This document shows, piece by piece, positions 40,378 to 52,900 of a stretch of DNA of 64,000 nt (within the stretch, counting starts at the first letter, position 1; the number at the start of each line of letters is the position of its first letter). Source of the DNA: Baylisascaris procyonis (Eukaryota; Nematoda; Chromadorea; Rhabditida; Ascarididae). The stretch lies in the NCBI GenBank assembly GCA_037389465.1, contig JAZARR010000008.1, positions 2,667,501 through 2,731,500 on the forward strand, in the 5' to 3' direction. A program made the translations under genes and the position numbers. Under the pieces are notes generated by a model, which was not told the DNA's origin, did not search any database, and saw nothing but the letters and a program-made list of their open reading frames with translations.

Positions 40378-43300
40378 TTAGTGTCGCAATATGAGTAACA
40401 CCGGTACGATAAGTGAAAGCATTGAGGTGAATATTGGAGCAACACCGTTCGTTTTGCCCTGTACAAGAGTGACCAATTGTTGTAGACCTTCGGTTTGGAA
40501 AAGTTTTTGCACCAATTTCTCCCATTCGATTTTCTTTTGCTCGAACGTTTGACCCACCTCTGATTTCAACTGCAATGTCAAAAAACTTTTATTTCAACTT
40601 GATGGCAACTTGATTACAACTTGACAGCATTGAAAAGTCGTGATAACGATAGATAAGAGATAGTGGTTTATTTTTGTTTATGAAGACTGAAGTTTGGATC
40701 CTATCGGATAACATCGTAAGAGTCAATATAAAACATTAACAGAACGTGGAAGGTCTTATAAATATTCGACGTACTATTGAAATCGCCGATCGAAGCAATA
40801 CAAATGAAATAAAAATTATTGGCTATTATTAATTTAAAATGCAAAAAAAAAAAAAAAATCTGAGACAAATATTATGTTCGTTCTAATGATTTTTATAGGA
40901 CTTATTAAATACTCCCCATACTCTTGAATGGGATTTAGTGGGAAAGATGAGCGCAAAATATGACTTGAAAGTAAGAAACTTGTCTTATAATTTGCGCTTA
41001 TAATTTTCGGGCTAAAGAGTACTGCTAAGATAAGTTCTATGAAAGTTCATTGCATTTTATCCACATTATATAAATAAATTAATTAATCAATTAAATTAAC
41101 AAATAAATTATATTTATATTGTAGAAAATTTTTCCCTGCCTCACAGGTAGATTCTTCTCCCACCTAGCAAAACCAAGCTTTGGGTAATTCAGCGTCAAAC
41201 AAAAACATAGAATATAATTCTAAATTTCATAAATCTACAGGAAAATCACACAGAAATTAAAGAGTTTTAGTACTTTTTAGTGCTATTTTCATTATGAATT
41301 TTGCGATCTGCTCCATAAATATGTCTTATAAACGTAAACATATATACGCATTTATGCATATATGCGAATCGGCTTTAACGTTTTCCTTCTTGACTAACAA
41401 TTATTCATTATATAATGGAAGAGCAATAAAACTTTCAGAAACAAATCCACAAACTCCGTTAATTTATCGAAAAAATTTCAATTTGATATAAAAATATCTT
41501 TTTTATTCTCAACGTGGTTAATTTTCAGTAGCAACGATAATGAACTTTCTTTACTTCTAGGCACTAAAAATTGTCACTTTTAGATGCGATTTATCGAATT
41601 TCTTAAGTATAACAATTTTCGGCATTCTCAATTATTGAGTCACTCTTGCATACGATGAAGTTGCTAACATCAAGCTTCATTTACAAAGGATAAAAAAAAA
41701 GAAACTTGTTATATAGGACGATGATCTGAAAAGCGATAATTTAACACTCCATCCTTTGTGAAAATTTTTAGGTTTTACTAAGAAATCTGGATTGTACAGT
41801 CTGAAATGAATTCCCATATAGATTTGTTGATTTCATAAAATGACAACTGCAACAAACACCACACGTTTGATTTAGAACTCTATTATATATGATAAACGTT
41901 AGCATCTTCTAGACAGAGAATGAATAAAGGAAACAGCTTTAGATAAACAAGGCTCCATTCATCAACTCGAAAATATTCTTTAAAAAAAATTGCTTATTAA
42001 TGGCGCTCACTACTTAATTATGTTAGCTAATTAATTATGTTAACAATTATTCTAATAATTGAAGGAAAATCTTCTCTAAAAGAATTTTATTTTCAAATAA
42101 AATAAATTTTTTGAAAAAACATTGAATCCAATCAAGGAAAGGATAGTATTAAAACGAGCACTAAAAGACTCCTTAATGACCATTTGCACAAAACTGGCAC
42201 CATAGCTATTTCAATAATTTTGAATAAAATATTTTTAAGGACAATTTTTGAATAAATTTGAATTCGTATGAAAAAAAGTTGAACAAAATACCAGTAACAA
42301 TAATATTTTTTTGGTCACATTTCTTTTTCGAATGTAATATCACTAATGAAATAACCGAATACCTTCTGTTGGAATTGATCAACTTCGCCAGTCATCTCAT
42401 CCACTTTATCTAATGCCGTTTTTTGTGCATCAGTAGCCATTGGTCTTAGAGTTGCTGCTTTTTCTTGAATTGTTGCCAAAAGGTCTTTCACTCTTTGTAC
42501 GTTCTTTTCGAGTTCCTGAAAATCGAATTTCATATAATTTTAAAGATAAAACATTGATAAAATTTATTTTCTAGGATACAAACAATAAAACTTTATCTTA
42601 ATTAGAATATTAACTACTTTTTTTTGCATAAATTATTTACATATTTTCTGATGGATTTATTAAATTTGCGGTTGCTTTCATTTGCATAAAAATAGTAACC
42701 ACTAGAATTCAGCAAGATACGCTGAATAAATCAAATAAATTATACATTTGCAGTAAAATTTTCTAATAATAACTCCACCACTTGAACTATCCAAACATTC
42801 TTAGAACAAAAAGAAAAGTTCCGCTTGTTGGTGCCAAAAAAAAAACTCAAAAACTTGTTCTCAACTTAGCCGATCAGATTAAGACTCCAACATTACAGTA
42901 CTCTAAAAATAATCGGATTATTTTTAGAGACTTTCACCGCTATTCTAGAGACATTAGCAGCCGCTGCGGATATCTATCTATTTTTTACCGTCACCTCTGT
43001 CGTCTTGGATACTGTAAATTTGATTTTCAAGATATTTGAGGAAATGTGGATGCTCTCCTTATTAAATATCAAGCAACTTGCACCTCCCTTATGGTTCACA
43101 TCGAAAAAGTCATATCCCGATCTTCGCTCAAAATCTTTTACAGGCCAAAAAGCTATTTGTTACCCATAGCGTTTTTCCTCAGTTTCCGCCTATACTGGTA
43201 GGTACAGGTGAGAATGTTAAAGAACTAAAGAACTTCATCCTCCATCGGCCTCTTTGTCGATTCTCTCACTTTCCCCACTTTTACAGCATTTGTCAGCTAT

Positions 43301-45228
43301 CTGCCTTTTGCGCATTTCTCAAATTCGAAGTTCATTTCTCGAATTATTTCCCTCAGTCGATCGATTCCGATGCTTTCCACCTCATGTATAAATTCTATGG
43401 CGAACGTATCGTGAGAAATTGCATACGTTATGAATCCAACGATACAAGAAAGATGTCGATCGCCCGATCGAATGCCATCCGATTCATCGTGAAAATACAA
43501 TTGTTGAGGTGAAATCGACGAACAAGAAGGGATAAGAACGATGTTTATTGATTGAGGAGGGAGAAAAAGGAGGAATAAGGAATAATTTGCGTATGAGGCA
43601 GTGGGGGGGAAGGAAGCAATTAGATGGAAAAAAAGACGTAACGATTGAAATGCGTCAAGGACGTCAAATTGAAATCGGTGAGCATTCTCACAAAATTCTT
43701 TCGAGCATTTGCCCCAAAAGAAATTGGAACATGTTATAAGACACATGTTTATGAATTTGAAGTATGGAATATTCTGAGATATATCCCATTATAAAGACAA
43801 GACGATATTCGATAGTTTTATTTGGTTGACAAAGTAGCATTTTTTTAAATTCTGGCTTATGCAGCTAACAAACATTTGCAGGATAATCGCGATAGTTCAA
43901 TCGGTACAGCACCCATTTGGAAACGAAGGTTTACGGGTTCGATTCCTCAGTGGACGTGATGTTTACTCATGATTATAAACGGTGAGTGAAGTGTATTCTA
44001 TCTTTGCACTAGCTATGAGATGTTGTCATTTAGAAGTTATGGCGTGCCAACGAGTTTGCAAAATGCAAAATAAAGGTCATCTAATGAACCTATCAATTAC
44101 ACAACACTTTATTTGGTGTTGAAATAATTAAATGCTCTCACATATACATAAAACTGCTTTTCTACCTCGTTCTTCCCACTCTCTTTGAAAATATTGTTTT
44201 TTTTTTCTAGAATGCAATTCGACGCAAAAATAAACCCTCTCCCTCCCAAAAAACCCACATGGAGTGATAAATCATTAACAAGCATACTTCCCTATCCAAG
44301 GAAATGAATATCAAAGATGTTAGAATAAAATACAAAACTATAAAGCTCTAAAGAAGAGTGCTTCTATGGGTAGCAGAAATCAGGCGAAGTTGCAGTAGAA
44401 GAAAGAGATTTGCGAAAAAAGTGATTAGTGGAAAAAAATAGATGAAATTTTTACAAATTTTTAAACCGATATTTTATCATTCCATTTGATCATATGCAAT
44501 TATGAAATTTAAAAAATTGAATTCCCGAATATTCCCCCCCCAACTAAGGCGCTATATCTTTGTATTCATCGCAAATATGAAGCAGAAGAACGCTACATCC
44601 AGAATTAGGGAGTCGCTCGTATTTGATCGATGGGGATTATTTTCCCAAAGAGTAGTATGCATATTAAGTAGCTTTACATTCGTGCAGTCATCTACACGCA
44701 AATTTCGATATGTTAAGTGAAGCATGAGAAGTGAAGTATCGATTCTTGTCACAAATAACACCGCTAGCAATATCCATGAAATACTAGTCCATATCCAGCA
44801 TATGCCTATGCTTTGCACTGGACGATAGATATCCTTAAAGATGCTCTATGGCATAAGTATGGAGATTATTAGTAGAAATATATTTGCATAGTATTGTCTC
44901 ATAAAATTGCTCTGAGCAAATAGGCAGGAAGTAATTTCGATTTATTATTTCTCTCAACAATTGAATTGCTGTAAGATATGCAAATTGCTCTAAGATATGC
45001 AAATTTCTAAGTACGCAAAAGTCCTCAAAAAGTCTAAAAGAAAATTTGCACAAAATGATAAATAAATTCAACGAAATTAACCGATTCATTGCTTGCGAAG
45101 AGCGATTTGAAATCATTGAATTTATTGTTGAAGAAATCGCCAACATCCGATGCGGCACCTCTAACATCGTCCAATATACCACATTGTACTAGCGCAACGA
45201 ATCCACATACCAACAATGCCTTCAGCAT
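40378..45228 (-). CDS. Small secreted or surface alpha-helical protein, nematode antigen-like
   Basis: Three exons on the minus strand: 45228-45082, 42515-42363, 40569-40378; 492 nt, 163 aa, all phase-0 junctions, introns of 2.6 and 1.8 kb. Residues 1-16 (MLKALLVCGFVALVQC) are a signal peptide. Residues 17-135 are charged amphipathic helix (ILDDVRGAASDVGDFFNNKF, ELEKNVQRVKDLLATIQEKA). Residues 143-161 are a hydrophobic tail (APIFTSMLSLIVPVLLIL) after N141-G142, either a membrane anchor or a GPI-attachment signal. So the product is probably exported and may stay at the surface. It resembles small nematode-specific antigens such as Onchocerca Ov-103, but that link is from memory and unverified. 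No enzyme motif is visible. The ATG lies 8 nt after a T-rich AG acceptor (45237-45238), a likely trans-splice site. Confidence 0.88.
43885..43957 (+). tRNA. Second tRNA-like relic with A and B boxes
   Basis: A plus-strand A box (TAGTTCAATCGG, 43893-43904) and B box (GGTTCGATTCC, 43936-43946) are spaced as in a tRNA. The anticodon-loop region (CATTTGGAAACG) does not form a good stem. Its 3' flank GTGGACGTG is complementary to the 5' CACGTCCAC of the relic at 39292-39363, so both may come from one tRNA-derived repeat family. It lies in intron 1 of the secreted-protein gene, antisense to it. Confidence 0.5.
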
Positions 45229-45235
45229 TCTTTCC

Positions 45236-45238
45236 ACT
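45236..45238 (-). promoter_or_regulatory. Probable trans-splice acceptor of the secreted-protein gene
   Basis: On the minus strand TTTATTTTTTAG ends at 45237, giving an 8-nt leader to the ATG at 45228. No upstream exon was recognised. Confidence 0.5.
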
Positions 45239-46945
45239 AAAAAATAAATTATTAGATTTGAAACCTGAAATTTCAAAAATTTCCTGTTCGCAAATAATGG
45301 AACAATTATGGGAAAGGAATGACATTATTTGTCAGTCTAAATAATAAATGAATAATTTAGAATAATAGAAAATTCTACTGCGCTTAAAACAATGTACGTA
45401 TATGAGGGATGGAGAGAAGAGGAGGAAGGGGAAAATGAGAATGCATACAGAGAAGCAAAACATCTTACCCCTAAAATTTCTACTCATCTCTTTCAGTTTC
45501 AAATGTGTGCAAATTTCCACTGAATACAGCTTCATTCAATCAGATGTAATTCGAAATGCAAAAAAATTCATTAAAATTTTTGCGCAAAATCCGATTCATG
45601 AATTTCGAAATGAAAAGAGCCTTCCTTGGACCGATTATCTTCGGCAGTACCATTAGCCACTCACGATGCATCAAGTGATGTGGGGCGGTCTATTTACGAC
45701 CATAAAATATATATTCATAAATAATAATCAATTATTTCTATTGAAATTTTAATTTAAATGAGCAATGCAATATAAATTCACACCAATTATTATTCTAAAT
45801 TCCAACAGTGAACAGGTAACCATCAAATTCATCGAAATAGGAATGTTTGACCAACTTAAGGAATTTGTAATATGCAATTTTTTCTGATTAGTATAACAAA
45901 TTTTCAGACATTCGCTATATATGACAAGCTTAGAATTAATGTAAAGCACATCGAATATTTTCATGTAAAGCGCATCAAGTATTTTTTATGCCTTTTGATC
46001 TCGCATTCTTTTTGGAATTTAATCGTGTTGATGAAAGAAGAAAACAAACGAATGCTCGAATGGAAAAAAAAAAACAAGCTAGAAAATTTTTGATTTAATT
46101 AATTTCTTGTCGTTACATTACTCCGACAATATTTTTATTCACAGTAAACATGCGACGAATCAACACATCCTATACCAATTAATTGCACTTTCACATTCCC
46201 TGCAATCTCTCTCTTTCTTTCTCTCTCTCCCTCTCCCTCTCAAACTTTTTCACTCCTATTTGTAAGTATCTACTCATTAGAGAAGCGATATGTGATAAGG
46301 TCAACTGATATTTGCACAGATGATATGTGATCCGTATAATAAAGTTGCGTTATGCAAGATTCAGGGTAAGCGGTGATGAGCCTGTAAGATGCTCATTAAG
46401 CTTGGATAGCCTAGGAAACATACTCGCCAATTGGCTGTAGAGTATGGCTACAATAAAAACATCATTTATATTTGAATTTCAAGTTTTTATTGCACATTAG
46501 AAGAGGCGGAACAACTAAAATATTCCATAAATGTGAATAAAATATTCTATAAATATTTCTGCGTATTATTTAATTTATTGCTTCAATGTCCATCGAAAAT
46601 ATTTCAAAATAAACAACAATCGCTGAATTTCTTCGGATAAATATTCGCAACGAATTGTTAAATGTAAATAATATCTCAAAAATGGAATTCACTCTATTTT
46701 GTTGATAATTCGATTGCTTCGAAGATGTAAACTAATAGTGAAAAAAAAAAAGAAGCGATAAATGCATAATTCTGATATAGAAAAAACGCAAAATTTGATT
46801 TTTCGATAAGAGGAAAGTAATGCGATTATATTGATAGAAGAATGGTTTGCAGGAAATCTTCACTTTGCGAATACTTTCTATTAATTTTTTTCAGGAAAAT
46901 TAGGCAGCGAGAAGCACCTAAATGGACAATTATTGATGGACAATA

Positions 46946-46991
46946 AATTTGAATGGTCACTATAATATATATCATAGTGACTATCCAAATT
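46946..46991. repeat. Imperfect inverted repeat (hairpin), 18-nt arms
   Basis: The left arm AATTTGAATGGTCACTAT (46946-46963) pairs with the right arm at 46974-46991 with two mismatches around a 10-nt AT loop. A second short palindrome, AAGTG-ACCACTT-CACTT, follows at 46992-47008. It could be a structured RNA or the remnant of a small inverted-repeat element; no target-site duplication was identified. Confidence 0.7.
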
Positions 46992-49900
46992 AAGTGACCA
47001 CTTCACTTAGTCGATGAAACAAACAGTTGACGTAAATCTAACAGAAAGATTTTTTTTTTTTTTTGAAAAATGACTGAGAAAGGATCGTGACGAATTTCTC
47101 ACATTTTTTAAAATCTTTTACTATGGGTTGTTTTGTTTTTACTTTAGCAGTTCATTAAACTCAATTATTCCAGAATGACTCCGGAATGAAAAGAGGTGAA
47201 ACATAGAGAAATATGGAAGAAAGTAAAATAATAAAAATAAAATTCAATATCTAATAGATTATCTAAAAATAAAACACAACAAGCAACAATAATAAGTGAA
47301 CAAAAAGAGTCATTAAAATATAATGGAAACACAGTTGATAGAGAAAAAAATTCATTTTATACATAAAATGCATTAATAAGCGAATATTATAATTCCATTG
47401 ATGAAATCCCTGATTTTAATGTTTGAATGGAATTGAGGACCTTGAAAAAATCCCTTGAATTTAAAAAGTTTCAATTTTAACTGTTATTCGATCAGTTTAT
47501 TTGAAATTTAGAAAATCTAATGAACAAAATAGAAATTTGATGCTGCTTCACTGTGAGCACACCAATTTCAAATATTGAGAGAGGACAGGTTGAATTGGTG
47601 AAATACAAAGAAAAAAAGTTGCACTTTGTTGATGAGGTTGTTTTTATGACCAAAGCAGCGTGGGTTTTTGCCGATTTAGCCGTTTCCACCTCAATTTGGA
47701 TGGCTTTTCTATCGATTCGCCTCCATCTCTGAGAGTAGTTTCCTACTTAACATGAAATAAATTTACCATTTTCAATTGAAGGAAAAAATGAGTGGAAAAC
47801 CTAGGCAATGCCCACAACAAGATCCCTCTATTCCACTCTTATTGCTTCATTTCGTTAGATGAGTAATTGATGCGAAACCGAAAATTCAATGAATAAATTA
47901 ATTGGTCAATTATTGCAGTAGTAAGTTTAAGCCATTTGAGCAATCGAGTAAAGTAAATTAGCCTATTCGTCATAATTGGCCATGAGTGAATTTAGAAATA
48001 AAAACTAGCGATGTAAAGTAAAGTAAAAAGTAAAAATAAAAGTAAAAAGTAAAAAGTAAAAATGCGAAGTAAAAATAGACAAAATAAAGTGCATATAATA
48101 TATAGCGAATTGATAATAATCGAAAAAAAAAGACTGCACACTTGTAGTGTTATATACGATAAAGAATGGTGAACTGTCAACGCTTTGAAAGTGGGAAATT
48201 TTCGAATGCAAAGAGATGGAACAAAGTGGACAATTTTACCGAAGGGAACCGGTTTTCATTTCACTCTTAAAAACATTGACAATCAAACGAGCAAAAATAT
48301 ACGGCTTATTTTCAAATGAACACCCATCAAAGATTTATAAGACCCAAAAGGGAACGACATTTATTTTGCAATGACTATTCGTTTCATATGCAAATGATTT
48401 ATGCTTATAATGCTGAAAAATTTATTTTTTTTTTTTATTATTGGAGAAATTTTTGAAACATTTTTGAAAGAAATGTTATAATTTCAGAAAAAAATTTGGA
48501 AGTGTGACTGAAAACATTAGATATTGAAAACTACATAAATATTTGCAAAGTACATTTCTTAAATAATAGCTAGCATAATTTAATCTCTAGAAATAGGAAT
48601 AGCAATGATGTGGACAGCTAGAAATGACAAAAATAAACAATAATAAATTTCTACATTACTTCAACCACTGCAATTTTGGTTGATGATCATAGTAACGAAA
48701 TTTTTAAAGCCTAATATATGCATCTCCTTACTCTATCCCTCCCCCTTCAACCCCTTCCTCCTCGGCCGACTCTGAAGCGTTGCGATGCTAATATTTGGTG
48801 AGTGCTTGTTGAACTAAGCAATTTTTGCGAACATTATTAGCAGAATCGATGAGGAAAAGATGTGACACAAAGCTGATTGCATTCCATTTGTACTTTTCAC
48901 CCATCGTAATAGATCACTCCTCTTTCGCAAGCCATTTTTGATGATAAATAAAAGAGCAAATGACTCGAAGAAAAACATTCAACAAAGAATACAGATATGG
49001 TGGTTTTGTTGCGCAATACGAGAGCGACATTTCGAATTTACTAATCGTTTATCAATTTTATCGAAAAAAATGAAAAAAATCTAAACATTTATAAGTTTTA
49101 TTAGGCTTTTTTCAAGTTTAAACTCCAAGAAATATTGCCGTAGTATGGAAAGCCTTATCCGAATTTTTCTAATCTATAAATTCATATATTAAAAAATATT
49201 TAGAAAAACGAAAATCTTTTTTTTGCACTAGATGCAAAATTTTCACTTAATTTCCAAGCGAAATTCGATAATCGTAAATAAAACCATCGATAGCTCAGCA
49301 ATCGCGTGAGCAGCAAACCCATACGTGAGCACTAATGTTGAAACAATAGAAGTTAGTCATAGTTGTGCATTTTTCGATTCTTTTCATCGATTTCTGCTGC
49401 GATTTTGATCAGTATGTGGGTCACATCTGAAAGTTTTGAGAAGTTTCTTTGACGATGATCTTTGATCTAAGCAAGATATATCAATTCGATGCAATAAAAT
49501 ACTGAAAAAGTAAATTTTTAAATTTATTAAGTCAAATGAATTTAGATTTAATAAAGTTAAGATTAATACTTCAACTTATTTCCATAATATTATGATACAG
49601 TTATATTTAAAGAAATGATGTCTACTTTATAGACAATAATAATTTATATATTAAGTGTTTTGCCCTTCCCCGTCGCCTTCGCCCCTCCATCCCCCCTAAC
49701 CATCCCCCTAACCATCCCCAAACTCTTATTTACTCAGTTGGTGCCCATCTATCGTCTATAAACTCTTTTATTACGACAAGTGTTGAATATCGCAAATTAT
49801 ATTCGCTGAATGTTTATTGAACGAAAGCCATATCGTACATTTAAATACTTGTAAGCAGATCACTAAAGGGGATTGCATGAGGAGGGAATTGCTTTCCATT

Positions 49901-52900
49901 TATGGACGGGAATGCATCCTTTCTATGAGGAGGGGAATGCAACACCTATGAGGAGGCCATTGTTTGCTCTCCATTACAAGAAAGATCGAATAACTCAGCA
50001 GATCGACGTGCAGCAGGCTTTACCCAAAAAGTACCCAGAGAGTAGATTTAACTGCCTTTAGAAGATCACATATCGATAATGGCGTGTCATCTAATCAAAC
50101 AAGTAAATATATAAAGAGGCTAATCTTACTAGGCTCTTATGTCCATAACACTGATAACTGTTCAACGAGTAAGTGGCATATTCCATCTTTTGTTGTATGC
50201 AGCAGTGATTCATTGGCAACGACTAAAAACAACGAGCACAAACAAGCCCCGATATGGATTACTGAAATGTGCAGTTTTCATAGTAGTAAACAAAAGGTCA
50301 AATTCGCATTTTTTACATTGATGTATAGAAGCTTTATTTCATCACAGTGGAAGATACTTTTGACAGCTGTGGATAGTGTAATGTGCATGATGGGTGATTG
50401 CAGAAAATATACGTAAGTACCTTGTGCAGGAAAATTTCGCCTCTCTAACAAATACGTATCGTAACTCTTTGACTAGAAACCCCTTTTTCGAGAGACTCAG
50501 AAGAGAATGGGATCCTTGTAGGGGGCATATTCTTTCCGCACTAAAATTTGATAAATCATTCAAAGAAGGGGGTGGGGGAGCTGCAAATTCGAACATATTC
50601 ATAAAGGATAGATCAACGAAAGATCATTAAACTGTTAGTGATGAAAACACAATTTACAAGTGAAATGTGGCATGCCGCACAATAGCTGTTCAATCGATCA
50701 AAAGCCCCCTTTGTGCTGTCATTCGTAAAGCCATTTGGAGCTTGCAAAAAGTCATCTCAAACAAATAAACACCCAATGTCAAACATTCCATATCGAATAG
50801 GGTTGTTATCGAATTTGAAGTAGATATTATTGGTACACTGATTTTATCGATGTGTTTATTCATCCGTTAGCTTTAGCAAAACAACAAGCACTTCATGTGT
50901 TCGTTCGTATTTATCGCTATACTCTTCTTTTTTTTCGATGGGGGAAGAGAAGAGGAAGAGGGAGGTAAGAATAAGCAATTGAACAGAGAGTACTCAGATT
51001 GTCTTGCTTAGATATAAACAAGTTGCAATTACTATTGATCGAACTGTCGAACACATTTACGTTGTATATTTGACCTCGGCGTCCTCAATAAAACAATCCA
51101 AATTTTGCAAATTTTCCATGCAAAATGAGAAATTGGAAATACGATCGACAGTCTTTATTGGTTGGATTTGTTGGAAATTTGAAAAATTTTAATCATCTCG
51201 ATTTAGAGCGTAAAATTCAAAAGAAAATAGCAAAAGTTTTGTCTCTTTTCCAATATTAAAATCTTCAAATTCAACTTCTTGTTGAACGTTTAAAAAATAA
51301 TTCAACTCCCTATTTTCTTCTTTCACTCATTCGTTTGGTGGTGAGGATGGACGAAAGCGTCCTTTAAACATAAAATGAGTGATGGTCGTGTTGTACTTGC
51401 TTTGCGTGTTTAAATTACTGTTGACGAAACTTGTGTACACTAAAATGGGCATTCTATTAGTGAGTTCGTTTTTCTTACCTCAAGGGAATATTTGCATCCT
51501 CAAGCCTTTTGAACTCGGCTTTTCAAATAAAATGGATATGCTACATTTATTCCATCTCATTGTGCAGTTGGTTTTTTTGAATAATAGCCTAACGGGAATT
51601 TTTGGAATATTCCCATGCAACAAAGTTTATGAAATATCAGGAATAAAGTTTTTTTTTAAAGATGTTTTCTGCGGAAATCAAGAAAGTTTTAATCATAGAA
51701 CTTAACAAACGTGATCCACGCAAAGATAAGATCCTATCATGTCGTCGATAAAGGAAGACAGTTATGTTTGACCTTGTCCAAGATACTTGGGCAAAGTCAA
51801 ACATAGGTGCCCGACCATGAATCTGTTTAAATTTGAATTTAGCCATATGGTAATGATTGACCCAGATAAATTAAAACCCAGGCCGGTGATTACTAAACTA
51901 AATAAGTAAGCATGCAATAACAATAGGCCATATTTAGTGGTCCCACGAGAAAAAGTCGAAAAATGTATTTGAATAAAATACCGACTGATTTAAATCAATT
52001 TTTCATATATCTCTGTTAGTCGTTGTTCTCACATCCAACAGTTACTCATATGATGCTGAATTACCATCACTTAGGACTTCTAAATTTCAAGGAGCTAAAC
52101 ACTTTCACCGTTGGAGAACAAGCTTACTTTCAATAAGAGCAAAGGTATGGGGGAGGTAAGGGAGCCGTTTGCTTACACCTATTTCATCTCCTAGCCGAAG
52201 GTCCAGAATTACAGGAGAAGAGGAATCAACGTCTATAGACCGCACTGTAAGCAACTACATAGTCAAGCAATCAAACTATGAGAGTGGAGAAGAAAAAACC
52301 AAAATCTTCGAGTTTGGTAAAAGTCGAAGATAATATAAGCGTAGCGGAAAACTTCTCGCTAAACACTCTCAAGAACAATTGCCGTGAAGCATCAAATGCC
52401 AAGGGAAGAAAAGCTTTTTCGAGTGGCATTAGGTAAACATTAGAGAAGTTTACCATGCAAAGAAATTTAGTGGAATAAATTGGTAAAATAAAGATTTCGA
52501 TATTGGAAGTCAAATAAGTGAAAAAAGCGCATAAAATAGGCTGGTATGATGCAGGTGCTTTCTAGCTCCTATACCTCTTCAGCTCCACTCTCTTGTCAAG
52601 CTAGCCGATCCCCGAAATTGCCAAAAAAAACGGATGCAAAAACGCATCAGCCAAGCTTACGTGGTATGAGGTTTTCCATCCTACTCACTTGACCAACCAA
52701 AGTAAGTCTAGGGAAAACGCATGAAAGAAGGAAAGTAAATAGTGAAATATGCGCAGTAGTGTATTTATGCTCTCATCGAAACGACCGCTGCTAGAAATCT
52801 TCAACAAAAAAACATAGATACATACGTTTTCGAAATTCTATAAATAAGATTTCTTAGCTCTAGCTATAAGAGTCTCGAGCTCAGGTAGTTCGTTACCTGA

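Noticed and set aside
43078..43512. 144-codon plus-strand frame overlapping a 149-codon minus-strand frame
   Set aside because: Both fall in intron 1 of the secreted-protein gene, oppose each other, and have no recognisable domain.
50084..50630. Plus-strand open frames of 110 and 78 codons
   Set aside because: I tried to read these as a transposon or antigen exon but found no family motif, no consistent splice sites and no coding-like composition.
51379..51705. 108-codon hydrophobic plus-strand frame
   Set aside because: Hydrophobicity follows from T-richness; there is no start context, no similarity and no neighbouring exon.
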